DNA of 64,000 nucleotides from Anaerobaca sp035448545 (GTDB lineage Bacteria; Planctomycetota; Phycisphaerae; Sedimentisphaerales; Anaerobacaceae): positions 62,001 through 126,000 of the forward strand of contig DAOTJE010000003.1 of assembly GCA_035448545.1 (NCBI GenBank), read 5' to 3'. A program made the position numbers and the translations under genes. The notes beneath the pieces were generated by a model, which was given only the letters and a program-made list of their open reading frames with translations, ran no database searches and was not told the DNA's origin. This document shows positions 34,663 to 42,740 of the stretch, piece by piece. The first letter of the stretch is position 1; each line of letters begins with the position of its first letter.

Positions 34663-35438
34663 GGTTTGACGATGTCTTTGAGGCCCTCGGTGATTCCGCG
34701 TCCGATCTGCTCGGCGCTATTCTTGCCGTTTCCGAAGATGATCCGTCCGATGTCGATGGCCTTGTCCAGCACGTTGCTCAGGCCGGAGATCATATCCTTG
34801 GGCAGCACGTCGCCCCCTTGCTCGGCGATGCCCATCGCCACTGCCAGCAGGACCTTGGTGGCGAGCATCGCCACGTCCATCCGCTCGTTGCGGCCGAGGT
34901 CGGTCATCTCGATCGTGCCGAGCTTGAACGTCACGGTGTCGGCCTGCCCCGGGATCGGCAGCAGCTTGACAAGCACCATGATGTTCGTGATCTCCAGGTG
35001 GTCGATCAAGAGTTTCTTGCCGGAGGGCTGCCGGTCGCGCTCCAATGCGCTGATGACCTCGTGCAGGTTGTTGTCGAGGCCCTTTTGCTCGACGAACACC
35101 TTCATGCCGTCGAGCCGGATGTCTTTGATGAGCACCTCGTCGCTCAGCAGCGACCTCGTGTCGACCTCGACAGCGCCCCGGCTCAGGTCGAGCAGCGTCG
35201 TCTGACTGTAACCGGGCGGGTTGCCCACCGTGAGGTCTTGCAGGCCCAGAGCCCCTGCGAAGATCGACAGGTTGGCCTTCTCGACGTCCACCGGGACCTT
35301 CAACGCCCTGGTGCCGGCCTTGTCGATTGCCACCCGCACGGCGCTGTCGGCGAAGAAGTTGACGCCGAGCGCCCCGCCGACGATAACCACCCCGCCGATC
35401 ACGACGATGGACTTGATGGACCGAAATCGCTTACGCAT
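34659..35438 (-). CDS. AsmA/YhdP-like membrane-anchored protein
   Basis: 259 residues. One N-terminal membrane helix (IVVIGGVVIVGGALGVNFFA), then a beta-rich region: ADSAVRVAIDKAGTRALKVP and LLSDEVLIKDIRLDGMKVFV resemble the start of AsmA-family or DUF748 proteins, which move or organise lipids between membranes. Shorter than typical members. ATG at 35438 (MRKRF) was chosen to put the basic residues before the helix. It follows murA on the same strand. Confidence 0.65.
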   Translation of the reverse strand: MRKRFRSIKSIVVIGGVVIVGGALGVNFFADSAVRVAIDKAGTRALKVPVDVEKANLSIFAGALGLQDLTVGNPPGYSQTTLLDLSRGAVEVDTRSLLSDEVLIKDIRLDGMKVFVEQKGLDNNLHEVISALERDRQPSGKKLLIDHLEITNIMVLVKLLPIPGQADTVTFKLGTIEMTDLGRNERMDVAMLATKVLLAVAMGIAEQGGDVLPKDMISGLSNVLDKAIDIGRIIFGNGKNSAEQIGRGITEGLKDIVKP

Positions 35439-35464
35439 GGCAATTCTCTCGTGCAATGCGGCCG

Positions 35465-35492
35465 GTAGAGACGAAGGATCATTCGCCCCTAC
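35465..35492. repeat. 28-bp palindromic repeat (contains the murA stop codon)
   Basis: GTAGAGACGAAG and ATTCGCCCCTAC arms; left arm has diverged at several positions. The TAG stop of murA is inside the right arm. Confidence 0.8.
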
Positions 35493-36766
35493 GGAGCCGG
35501 CGCGTCCTCTCGGTAGATCCGCGCACCAAGCGGATTGAGCCGCTCTTCGATACGCTCATAGCCCCGGTCGATATGGTAGACACGATTGACGATAGTCGTC
35601 CCCTCCGCGGCCAGGCCCGCCAGGACCAGGGCCGCCGAGGCCCGCAGGTCGGACGCCATCACGGGCGCGGCGACCAGATTCTTGACGCCCGCGACAATGA
35701 CCGCCGGACCTTCCTTGCGTAGGTCTGCGGCCATGCGGTTCAACTCCGCCACGTGCATGAAGCGGTCGGGGAAGATCTTCTCGATGACGACGCTGTTGCC
35801 CTCCGCCAGCGCCAACAGGGCCATGAGTTGCGCTTGCAGGTCCGTCGGAAAACCGGGGTACGGCTGTGTCGTCACGTCGGTGGGACGCAGGTGGTCCGTG
35901 CCGGCCACCACGCAGCCGTCGGCCGTCGGCTCCACCGTGACGCCCACGTTGCGCAGTTTGTCCACGACCGCCATCATGTCGTCGAGCCGGCAGTTGACGA
36001 GTTTCAGTTCCCCTCGCGTGATGGCGGCCGCCACCATGAATGTCCCTGCCTCGATGCGGTCGGGGATGACCTCGTACTGCACAGGGTGCAGCTCGGACAC
36101 GCCCTCAATCACCAGTCGCGGCGAGCCGATTCCGCTGATCCGCGCGCCCATCGCATTAAGGCAATTGGCCAGGTCGGTGATCTCCGGCTCGCAGGCGGCC
36201 GATTCGATGACGGTGCGGCCTTTGGCCAGCGTCGCCGCCATCATGACGTTGGCGGTCCCCAGAACGGTCGAGCCGAATGAGCCGCCCAGAAAGATGCTCG
36301 CGCCGCGCAGGCCCTTGGGGGCTTCGGCGATCACGTAGCCGTTCTTGAGGTGGATCTCGGCGCCCAGCTCGCGCAGTCCCCGTACATGGAGGTTGATCGG
36401 GCGATCCCCGATGGCGCAGCCCCCGGGCATGGAGACCTCGGCCCGGCCGCACCGCGCCAGCAGCGGGCCCAGAATGCAGATGCTGGCGCGCATCTTGCGA
36501 ACGATTTCGTAGTCACCCACCGGGTTGCTGATGACGCGGGCGTCGATGCGCAGGGGCCCATCGCCGTCGCGCTCGACCCGGCAGCCCAGCGTTTGCAGCA
36601 GGTCTCCGAACAGCCGCACATCCGACAGCCGGGGAACACCTGCCAGCGCGGATTGCCCCTCCGCCAGAATGGCCGCCGCCATGATCGGCAACGCCGCGTT
36701 CTTCGAGCCGTTGACGGTGACCTGACCGGAAAGACGGACCGGTCCTTCAATCCGAAATATGTCCAT
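35489..36766 (-). CDS. murA: UDP-N-acetylglucosamine 1-carboxyvinyltransferase
   Basis: 425 residues, normal length (E. coli MurA 419). First committed step of peptidoglycan synthesis, transferring enolpyruvate to UDP-GlcNAc. Substrate Lys22 in VNGSKNAAL and catalytic Cys117 in MPGGCAIGDRP are both present (equivalent to K22 and C115 of E. coli), so it should be fosfomycin-sensitive. DIEAGTFMVAAA-like RIEAGTFMV follows. Start ATG has AAGGAAAA upstream and a promoter nearby. Evidence that this organism makes a peptidoglycan precursor. Confidence 0.97.
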   Translation of the reverse strand: MDIFRIEGPVRLSGQVTVNGSKNAALPIMAAAILAEGQSALAGVPRLSDVRLFGDLLQTLGCRVERDGDGPLRIDARVISNPVGDYEIVRKMRASICILGPLLARCGRAEVSMPGGCAIGDRPINLHVRGLRELGAEIHLKNGYVIAEAPKGLRGASIFLGGSFGSTVLGTANVMMAATLAKGRTVIESAACEPEITDLANCLNAMGARISGIGSPRLVIEGVSELHPVQYEVIPDRIEAGTFMVAAAITRGELKLVNCRLDDMMAVVDKLRNVGVTVEPTADGCVVAGTDHLRPTDVTTQPYPGFPTDLQAQLMALLALAEGNSVVIEKIFPDRFMHVAELNRMAADLRKEGPAVIVAGVKNLVAAPVMASDLRASAALVLAGLAAEGTTIVNRVYHIDRGYERIEERLNPLGARIYREDAPAP

Positions 36767-36832
36767 GGTCTATTTTCCTTGCTAAGGCGGGGTGGCTCTG
36801 CCATACTTGGCCGGACCCGATCCCGTCGGCGT

Positions 36833-36861
36833 AGTGTAGTGCAACCGCGTGCCGTTTTCAA
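36833..36861 (-). promoter_or_regulatory. Sigma70-type promoter of murA
   Basis: On the minus strand TTGAAA (36856-36861) and TACACT (36833-36838) with a 17-base spacer, about 70 bases before the ATG. Confidence 0.65.
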
Positions 36862-36907
36862 CCCTCTTGGGGTTTGCGCCCGGGGTGTTCGGCGAAAACG
36901 GAGGTCC

Positions 36908-37780
36908 ATGACGGCTCTCGATGCGTTTCAACAACTGACCGAATCGTTCACGATCGACCACGCCTTCACTCTGATCGGCATCGGCCTGTTCTCCACGTGG
37001 CTGGTTCGGACGTCGTTGGGACGGCGATCGCTGGTGCACGCGCTGCCGCGCCGCAACGACCTGCCGCCCCACGTGCCGTTCATTCCCTTTCTTCTCTGGC
37101 TGGCGGGCGTCGTGGTGGTTCAGTCGCTGATCGACTCATTCGTCCGTCCGGTCGAGGGGCGGCAGAAAGCCTTTCAGGACGCGGTCGTGTTGTGTGTCGT
37201 CGCCCTGGTGATTGCGTTCGGCGTGGTTCTTCCTCTGGCGTCGCGTCACTTCGCACGGGGACTGAAGGGGTTCGGCCTGAGGCTTCGCACGGTCCCGCGG
37301 GACTTGGGGGCAGCCTTTATCCATTTGCTGGCGGTCTGGCCACTGGTGCTGGCGGCGATTGTGGCGACCGAACAGATCGGCCAGTGGATCAGCCAGTGGT
37401 CTTCGGGCCGGGACTTCGAGATGCCCCGGCACGAGGCCCTCCGGCAGATGACCGAGTATGGGAGCGTAACCCTGTCGGTGCTGTTGGCTTTTCTGGCGGT
37501 GGTGGTGGCTCCTCTGGTGGAGGAGATGATCTTTCGGGGCCTGTTCCAGACGGTGCTCCGCTCGTACCTGGCCAAACCCTGGCCGGCCATCGTACTGACG
37601 AGCGTGCTCTTCTGCGTCGTGCATGCGGATGCGCTGCACTGGCCGGCGCTGTTCGTGCTGTCGATCGGGCTCGGTTACGCCTACGAGAGGAATGGATCGC
37701 TGTTCCAACCCATCTTCATGCATGCGATGTTCAACGGGGTCGCTATTCTCGGGGCCCTGGCGCAGTCGAAACCGGGGTAA
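36908..37780 (+). CDS. CPBP-family intramembrane metalloprotease
   Basis: 290 residues, about eight membrane helices. The Abi/CPBP (Rce1-like) motifs are intact: EEMIFRG (EExxxR), FCVVHAD (FxxxH) and HAMFNG (HxxxN). These proteases process prenylated or signal proteins, or act in bacteriocin immunity. The ATG has GGAGG only three bases upstream, a tight spacing, but no better start was found. Divergent from murA. Confidence 0.9.
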   Translation: MTALDAFQQLTESFTIDHAFTLIGIGLFSTWLVRTSLGRRSLVHALPRRNDLPPHVPFIPFLLWLAGVVVVQSLIDSFVRPVEGRQKAFQDAVVLCVVALVIAFGVVLPLASRHFARGLKGFGLRLRTVPRDLGAAFIHLLAVWPLVLAAIVATEQIGQWISQWSSGRDFEMPRHEALRQMTEYGSVTLSVLLAFLAVVVAPLVEEMIFRGLFQTVLRSYLAKPWPAIVLTSVLFCVVHADALHWPALFVLSIGLGYAYERNGSLFQPIFMHAMFNGVAILGALAQSKPG

Positions 37781-37911
37781 GGAAGAAGCCGGAGGGCTCG
37801 TGAGTTTCTGCGTTTTTTTGTCGCGAAGGCGGTCGGCGACCACTACAATGCAGCCTCATATTGTCGCGAGGAGCGTGCACGATTTCGTCCGCTCCCGGAG
37901 AACGGAGAATC

Positions 37912-38253
37912 ATGGCAGAGGCATTCATGGAATTCAAAGAACCGAAGATCAAAGTCGAATACGGGACGGAGGTGAGCATCGTCACCTTCGCGGACGAGAA
38001 CATTCTCGACGAACAGCAGATCAAGAAGCTTGAACAGGCTCTGCGTCCGGTCATCAAGGAGAATCTGAACAGGAAACTCGTCCTGAATTTCGAGAACGTG
38101 CGGTTTATGTCGTCAGCTTTCCTTGGGCTGCTGGTGAAGGTGCACAAGCGGGTGATCGACCACGGAGGTCACCTGCAGTTGTTCAACCTCGATCCGAAGA
38201 TCCTGAAGGTCTTCGAAATCACGCAACTGACGAAGGTATTCGACATCGCGTAG
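37912..38253 (+). CDS. STAS-domain anti-sigma-factor antagonist
   Basis: 113 residues, a single STAS domain. The switch segment LNFENVRFMSSAFLGLLVKV includes the Ser that is phosphorylated in SpoIIAA/RsbV-type proteins. Such proteins release a partner switch, freeing a sigma factor or response output. No partner kinase is in the window. Start ATG has CGGAGA nearby. Ends ten bases before the convergent prepilin gene. Confidence 0.9.
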   Translation: MAEAFMEFKEPKIKVEYGTEVSIVTFADENILDEQQIKKLEQALRPVIKENLNRKLVLNFENVRFMSSAFLGLLVKVHKRVIDHGGHLQLFNLDPKILKVFEITQLTKVFDIA

Positions 38254-38263
38254 CAGGTGGCGT

Positions 38264-39157
38264 TCAAGGAAGGACGCTTCGGGGAACGAAGAACGTGCCG
38301 CCGGCGGAGCCGTCCGGATAGGGGGGAACCCCTTCGGGCGTCGTCGAGATCTTCATGGAAACCACCTCAGAGGCGGAATAGGTCTCGACATGTCCGTCGG
38401 TGAAAGCGGCGCGGAGTTTCACTTCGGGCACGGCGTCCTCCGGATCGCCCTCAACGGCCCAGTACGAGGACAGCAACTGGGTCTCCTCGACGACGGTGGC
38501 CCCCGGGAGTCTCTCGCAACTGCCGAACGCCCCGGGGCTGCGCCAGTGATCGTAGCCGAAGTAGTCGGTGACCAGCAGTTGATTGTAGCGTCCCATGCTG
38601 GCCGGACCGGTGGGACCTCGGAACAAGGTCTGCGACTCGGAGAGGTAGCCGACATAGTTCCAGTAGAAGCAGTAGGTTCCCCCCAAAGGATCGGTCCGGG
38701 GCGCGGTGTCTGGATTGTCCCAGTCGTCGCCCGCATCCCACGCCTCTTGGAGGTACTTGTACCGTTGGGGAGCATTCGGGCAGAACATCGTCTTGGCGTC
38801 GGGGATGTAGTCCGCCAGATAAGCGCTCATCGCGCGGTGGACCTGCGGACTACGCTCCTTGATACCGATCATTTTCGTCGGGTCGGACCAGCTCCAATCC
38901 TCGCCGGTCCCGACGGTGGCAACCGATGGCGGATAGCGATCCTTGTTGTCCATGGCGTAGAGGTTCAGCGCGTTGCTGATCTCTCGCTGGTTACGCATTC
39001 CCAGCAGCGCGCGGGCCTGTTGCCTTGCGAGGTTTGCCGCCGGGACGAGAATGGCCATGAGCGCCGAAATGATCGAAATGACAACAATCATTTCCACCAG
39101 CGTATATGCCTTGGCGCCGCCGGCTCCTGCGGAGATGTTATGGCATCTCGTGTCGAT
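38264..39157 (-). CDS. Prepilin-type protein with no normal start codon (possible AUC start)
   Basis: The frame carries AKAYTLVEMIVVISIISALM, a prepilin methylation head, and FTDGHVETY near the end, an H-X9-DG-like motif. The first conventional start codon in frame is a GTG at 39097, which lies inside the prepilin motif and would remove the leader. Upstream, the frame is open only to a TAA at 39176-39178 and contains no ATG, GTG or TTG. An ATC at 39155-39157 sits seven bases after GGAGGG and would give a 17-residue leader and 297 residues in total. Either translation starts at AUC, or there is a sequence error or frameshift. Confidence 0.6.
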   Translation of the reverse strand: MDTRCHNISAGAGGAKAYTLVEMIVVISIISALMAILVPAANLARQQARALLGMRNQREISNALNLYAMDNKDRYPPSVATVGTGEDWSWSDPTKMIGIKERSPQVHRAMSAYLADYIPDAKTMFCPNAPQRYKYLQEAWDAGDDWDNPDTAPRTDPLGGTYCFYWNYVGYLSESQTLFRGPTGPASMGRYNQLLVTDYFGYDHWRSPGAFGSCERLPGATVVEETQLLSSYWAVEGDPEDAVPEVKLRAAFTDGHVETYSASEVVSMKISTTPEGVPPYPDGSAGGTFFVPRSVLP

Positions 39158-39215
39158 CTCACGACCCTCCGGATTTTAGGCAGTTTACCCATCCTGCCTG
39201 CCTATACGATTACCT

Positions 39216-39244
39216 ATTGTAAGAACCCGTGCTGCCATTGACAA
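39216..39244 (-). promoter_or_regulatory. Sigma70-type promoter of the prepilin gene without a standard start
   Basis: On the minus strand TTGTCA (39239-39244) and TACAAT (39216-39221) with a 17-base spacer. The predicted transcript starts near 39209, so translation must begin between there and the prepilin motif. Confidence 0.65.
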
Positions 39245-39451
39245 GCACAATCCCAGTTGTACGCAGCCATTTCGAAAAAAGTGCGACAGATTCTGTGTTG
39301 GCTACATGTTGGGGCTCTCAGAGCAGCGGATCGCTATATGTAGTACCTCCCGATATTTGTCGATCTACGCGGTGCAGCAAAAACCGCATTCGCCGCCCGG
39401 CAAAGTCCTGCTGCGGCGTCGTGGGCACCCCTCTGGTGCCTACCAGGGAGC

Positions 39452-42028
39452 TCACCTGCTCAGACTGGCATAGGGCGTTCCGCCGTAGGCTCCCATGTTG
39501 ATTCGCTCGCCGTTGGGCGTTCGTTCGGCACGTGGATACTCGGCCGGGTCGCCGGCATCGATGCAGGGACTTGTCACCGAATCGGTGACCCAGTCGTCCA
39601 GTCCAGGGACGTACCGACCATACTTGGATTTCAGGTGAAAATCGCCGTTGTCCGGATCGGCGAATAACGGATCCTTGTTGATATTACCTGCCTTCTTGTC
39701 CACGGTGCCCTGCTGGATGCAACTGTATCGCGCGTTGCACTGGAACAGGTCCCCCGTGGCATTTTCCCAGAGGATGCAGTTGATGATGTCCGGGTCGGCG
39801 CCGCCGTAGGCCCTGACGCCGAAGTCGTTGCGGACGATGGTCAGGTTCTTCAACGTGGGTGAGGCTCCTTCCTCGCAGAGGATCGCAGCTTCGCCGCAGC
39901 CGGTAATCACGAAATTAGCCACTACGCAGGACGAGGTCTGGGCACCTACAAAGGTAAGAGCATACCCTTTCGTTGCTGTGATGACGGCGGCATCGGCGGC
40001 GCTCTGCATGAGGATTGCCTTGCTGCTGAACATCACTTCTTCGCTGGGACTGAGAGCGTAAACACCCGGCCAAACGAGGACGGTGTCGCCGTTCTTTGCC
40101 AGATCGACGGCTCTCTTTATGCTTCGCAAGGCATAGGCCCGGCTGGACCCGCTGTTTCCGTCGCTGCCGCTGGTCCCGTCAACGTGATAGACGAAGTGCT
40201 CGCGTCCCTTGCTTGCCTGTCGGGTCCCGCCATAGGCGCCCATGTTGATTCGATCACCGTTCGGCAAAGGCTCCTCGCCGTACGGCAGGGACGGGTCGCC
40301 CGTATCGATGCACGGGCTGTGCCGGCTGTCGGTGACCCAGATGCCGTTGCCCGTGTCATAATGCCCGTACCGGGATTGCAGGTGGTAATCTTCGCTCCAG
40401 TCGTTGAAGAAGAGCGGGTCTTCGTTGATATTGCCGTTGCCCGAGTAGCCCCCGTCAATGTCGCAGTAAGAAACGGGGTCCCGAAGGACAGGATCGACGA
40501 TCGTCAGGTCCGCGCCCTCGTTATTCCAGAGGATGGACGAATTGACCAGGATATCGACGCCGCTGGACTGAAGACCGCCGGTGGGCGAACCCACCGCGGC
40601 CGAAAGCCGATTCTGAGCGATGGTGCAGTTGGCGACCGTGACGCGTGTGCGACGTGACGCCGAGCCGAACGACGACTTCCACTCGGCGAAGAGGGCGGCC
40701 CCGGCGCTGGCCGCATTGGTGGAGAAAACACAGTTGCGGAAGGTGACATCCGCGTCCCGTCCGGCACAGTAGGCTCCCCCGCCGGTCAGATTGCCGGGCG
40801 CGAGATTGCCGGTGATGCGGGTTCCCGCGACGGTGGCGATGCTTTCCCAGCAGTAGAGGCCGCCGCCGAGGCTCTCGTAGTACGCCGCATTGTCTCGTAT
40901 CGTGCAATTGGCAATGACGGCATCCGAGGTGCCGATCAGACCGATGGCGCCGCCACGACCGCCCGTGGTGGTGCTGCCGAACCCTCCGGCGACGCAATCG
41001 CGAATCGTGCAGTTTGAAATCACAGGGGCCCCGCCGACACAGCCGATGCCTCCACCGACTTCGGCGCCGCAATCGGTGACGACACAATCGACGATCATGG
41101 GACTGCTGAACTCGCAGTAAATGCCTCCACCGATCGGATGGGCGGCGCTGCGGCTCCAGCCGGAGGTGCTCGACGGGACTTGCGTTCCGAAGATTCGTCC
41201 GCCTCGGATGGTGAAGCCCGACAGTACACTGTCAGGTCCTTCCCCGGAGTGGAAGTAGAATCCCCGGTGGCCGTCCTGGCTTGCCGCCGAGGTTGGCCCG
41301 CAGTCGATGATCGTGCCGGATGACCCCGTGATGCTGCGAACCGTGATGGCTTTGCCTCGGAAATCGATGTCCCGATTGCCCTCGCCCGAGTAGGTTCCCG
41401 GCGAGACCTCAATGATGTCGCCGGTCGCGGCCGCGTTGATGGCGGCCTGGATCGTGGCGAAGTTGGCCGGAACGCGTATCGTTGCCGCGAGCGAGTAGAG
41501 CGAGACCGTCAGGTTGTCGATCACCGCTCGCGTGCCCGAGAACGTGATGTAGCATGTCCCTTCCACGGAAGACAGAGGCAGACTGCGATGTCCGGCGCCC
41601 AACGACACGGGCTCGGACCACGTCGTTCCGTTGCTGGAGGTCCTGTACGACAGATGGCCCGGCACCCCCTGGGAGATGGTTGCGGTGGTCGGGAAGGAGA
41701 CGTCGATCTCCAGCGTTCCTCTCAAGGCCCGTTGCCCCTGGGACGGCTCGATCGGAAAGCGGTAGCCCAGCTCGGCGGGCTGATCCTTGTAGTCGACGAA
41801 GGCCAGAGCCCTGCCCTGACTGCCTTGGAGGTAATACACATAGGGCCCAGGAAGTGGGGTTGCCCCCTCCAGTCCGAAGACCGAGTGGAGACAACTGTCC
41901 AACTGAGCCTTGTCGGTCTCGAAGTCATCCGCGTACATGTAGGGCCAATCCGCACGGGCGGCGCCTGTGGCGAAAGCCACCACGAGTATACAGAGTATCC
42001 CGTACTGGGCGAATCCAATCGATCTCAT
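39452..42028 (-). CDS. Exported right-handed beta-helix protein
   Basis: 858 residues. Signal peptide MRSIGFAQYGILCILVVAFA ending near ARA. An N-terminal beta-sandwich region (about 30-180), then a parallel beta-helix starting VPANFATIQAAINAAATGDI with many CxI/GGGIYC repeats (ISNCTIRDC, IANCTIRDN, GGGLYC). A second helix module begins near HVDGTSGSDGNSGS. Both modules end PCID(T/A)GDP plus GERINMGAYGGT, typical of planctomycete surface proteins. Similar folds occur in pectate lyases and adhesins, but no catalytic site is clear. An ATG at 42049 with GGAG is an alternative start. Confidence 0.85.
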   Translation of the reverse strand: MRSIGFAQYGILCILVVAFATGAARADWPYMYADDFETDKAQLDSCLHSVFGLEGATPLPGPYVYYLQGSQGRALAFVDYKDQPAELGYRFPIEPSQGQRALRGTLEIDVSFPTTATISQGVPGHLSYRTSSNGTTWSEPVSLGAGHRSLPLSSVEGTCYITFSGTRAVIDNLTVSLYSLAATIRVPANFATIQAAINAAATGDIIEVSPGTYSGEGNRDIDFRGKAITVRSITGSSGTIIDCGPTSAASQDGHRGFYFHSGEGPDSVLSGFTIRGGRIFGTQVPSSTSGWSRSAAHPIGGGIYCEFSSPMIVDCVVTDCGAEVGGGIGCVGGAPVISNCTIRDCVAGGFGSTTTGGRGGAIGLIGTSDAVIANCTIRDNAAYYESLGGGLYCWESIATVAGTRITGNLAPGNLTGGGAYCAGRDADVTFRNCVFSTNAASAGAALFAEWKSSFGSASRRTRVTVANCTIAQNRLSAAVGSPTGGLQSSGVDILVNSSILWNNEGADLTIVDPVLRDPVSYCDIDGGYSGNGNINEDPLFFNDWSEDYHLQSRYGHYDTGNGIWVTDSRHSPCIDTGDPSLPYGEEPLPNGDRINMGAYGGTRQASKGREHFVYHVDGTSGSDGNSGSSRAYALRSIKRAVDLAKNGDTVLVWPGVYALSPSEEVMFSSKAILMQSAADAAVITATKGYALTFVGAQTSSCVVANFVITGCGEAAILCEEGASPTLKNLTIVRNDFGVRAYGGADPDIINCILWENATGDLFQCNARYSCIQQGTVDKKAGNINKDPLFADPDNGDFHLKSKYGRYVPGLDDWVTDSVTSPCIDAGDPAEYPRAERTPNGERINMGAYGGTPYASLSR

Positions 42029-42049
42029 AAGAGTCGTTGATTCCAGCAT

Positions 42050-42740
42050 CTGCTCCGGGTCTACCAAAGGACTCCGGGGGCAGCGCAAGCGCCGGCCCCG
42101 GAGCCTTGTGGGCTATCGTGCGTTCCGTCATCACCCGTGGCGACGGACAGGCCGGGGACTCCCTCAGCAGAACTCCGAGCCATGCCGCCGGATGTGTCCT
42201 CGTTCTCGAAGACATCCCCCCAGCATCCACCGGTACTGTCGTCGGGTGCATCCGTGCCACGCGGACATCCTGGACGTGGCTGTCGTCTTCCCGGCGACCC
42301 ACACGCACGATTAGACCATGCATCCCTCTTTGCCGGATGCAGTATAAGGAACTCGCGTGTTCCAGTCGGCCGCCATGCCGGTCCCGTCACACGCGAGCGT
42401 GGTTCGGTCGCCCCAATCCGTGGATGGATATCCGAGCTGTCCAAGAATGAGGCGATACAGAGATAAGCCCTCGGCGAAGCCACTGCAGAATGCGGAACGG
42501 AAACGGGCCGATCCGAGTGGATGCTCTCGGCGGGCGCCTGCCAGCTCCGCGCGTTCCATCCGTCGGCGATCCACCATCGATGCCCGGTGGCAGTCGATGT
42601 TATCGGCCGTTTCCTCGACATGATCCCTCCCCTTATCATTCGACTCATTCCATTCCGACAGAAGCGTTCGCAATGAGCTTCGATCTGCTTCTATCGGAAG
42701 GAAACGCGTGCATCGTTAGCCTGACCCCGGCGATTCTGCC
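42050..42740 (-). other. Intergenic region with a weak possible gene
   Basis: About 690 bases between the sigma-fusion and beta-helix genes. An ATG at 42621 preceded by GGGAGGG would start an open frame of about 186 codons to 42061, but its composition is scattered (many Pro, Arg, Ser, Trp), it has no recognised motif and it looks more like chance. Could be a decayed gene. Confidence 0.3.

Noticed and set aside
30449..35492. CRISPR-like array, because of repeated palindromes
   Set aside because: Copies are irregularly spaced by hundreds to thousands of bases, with genes between, and no cas gene is present.
37818..37849. Possible promoter TTGTCG...TACAAT ahead of the STAS gene
   Set aside because: Spacer is 20 bases, too long for a confident sigma70 promoter.
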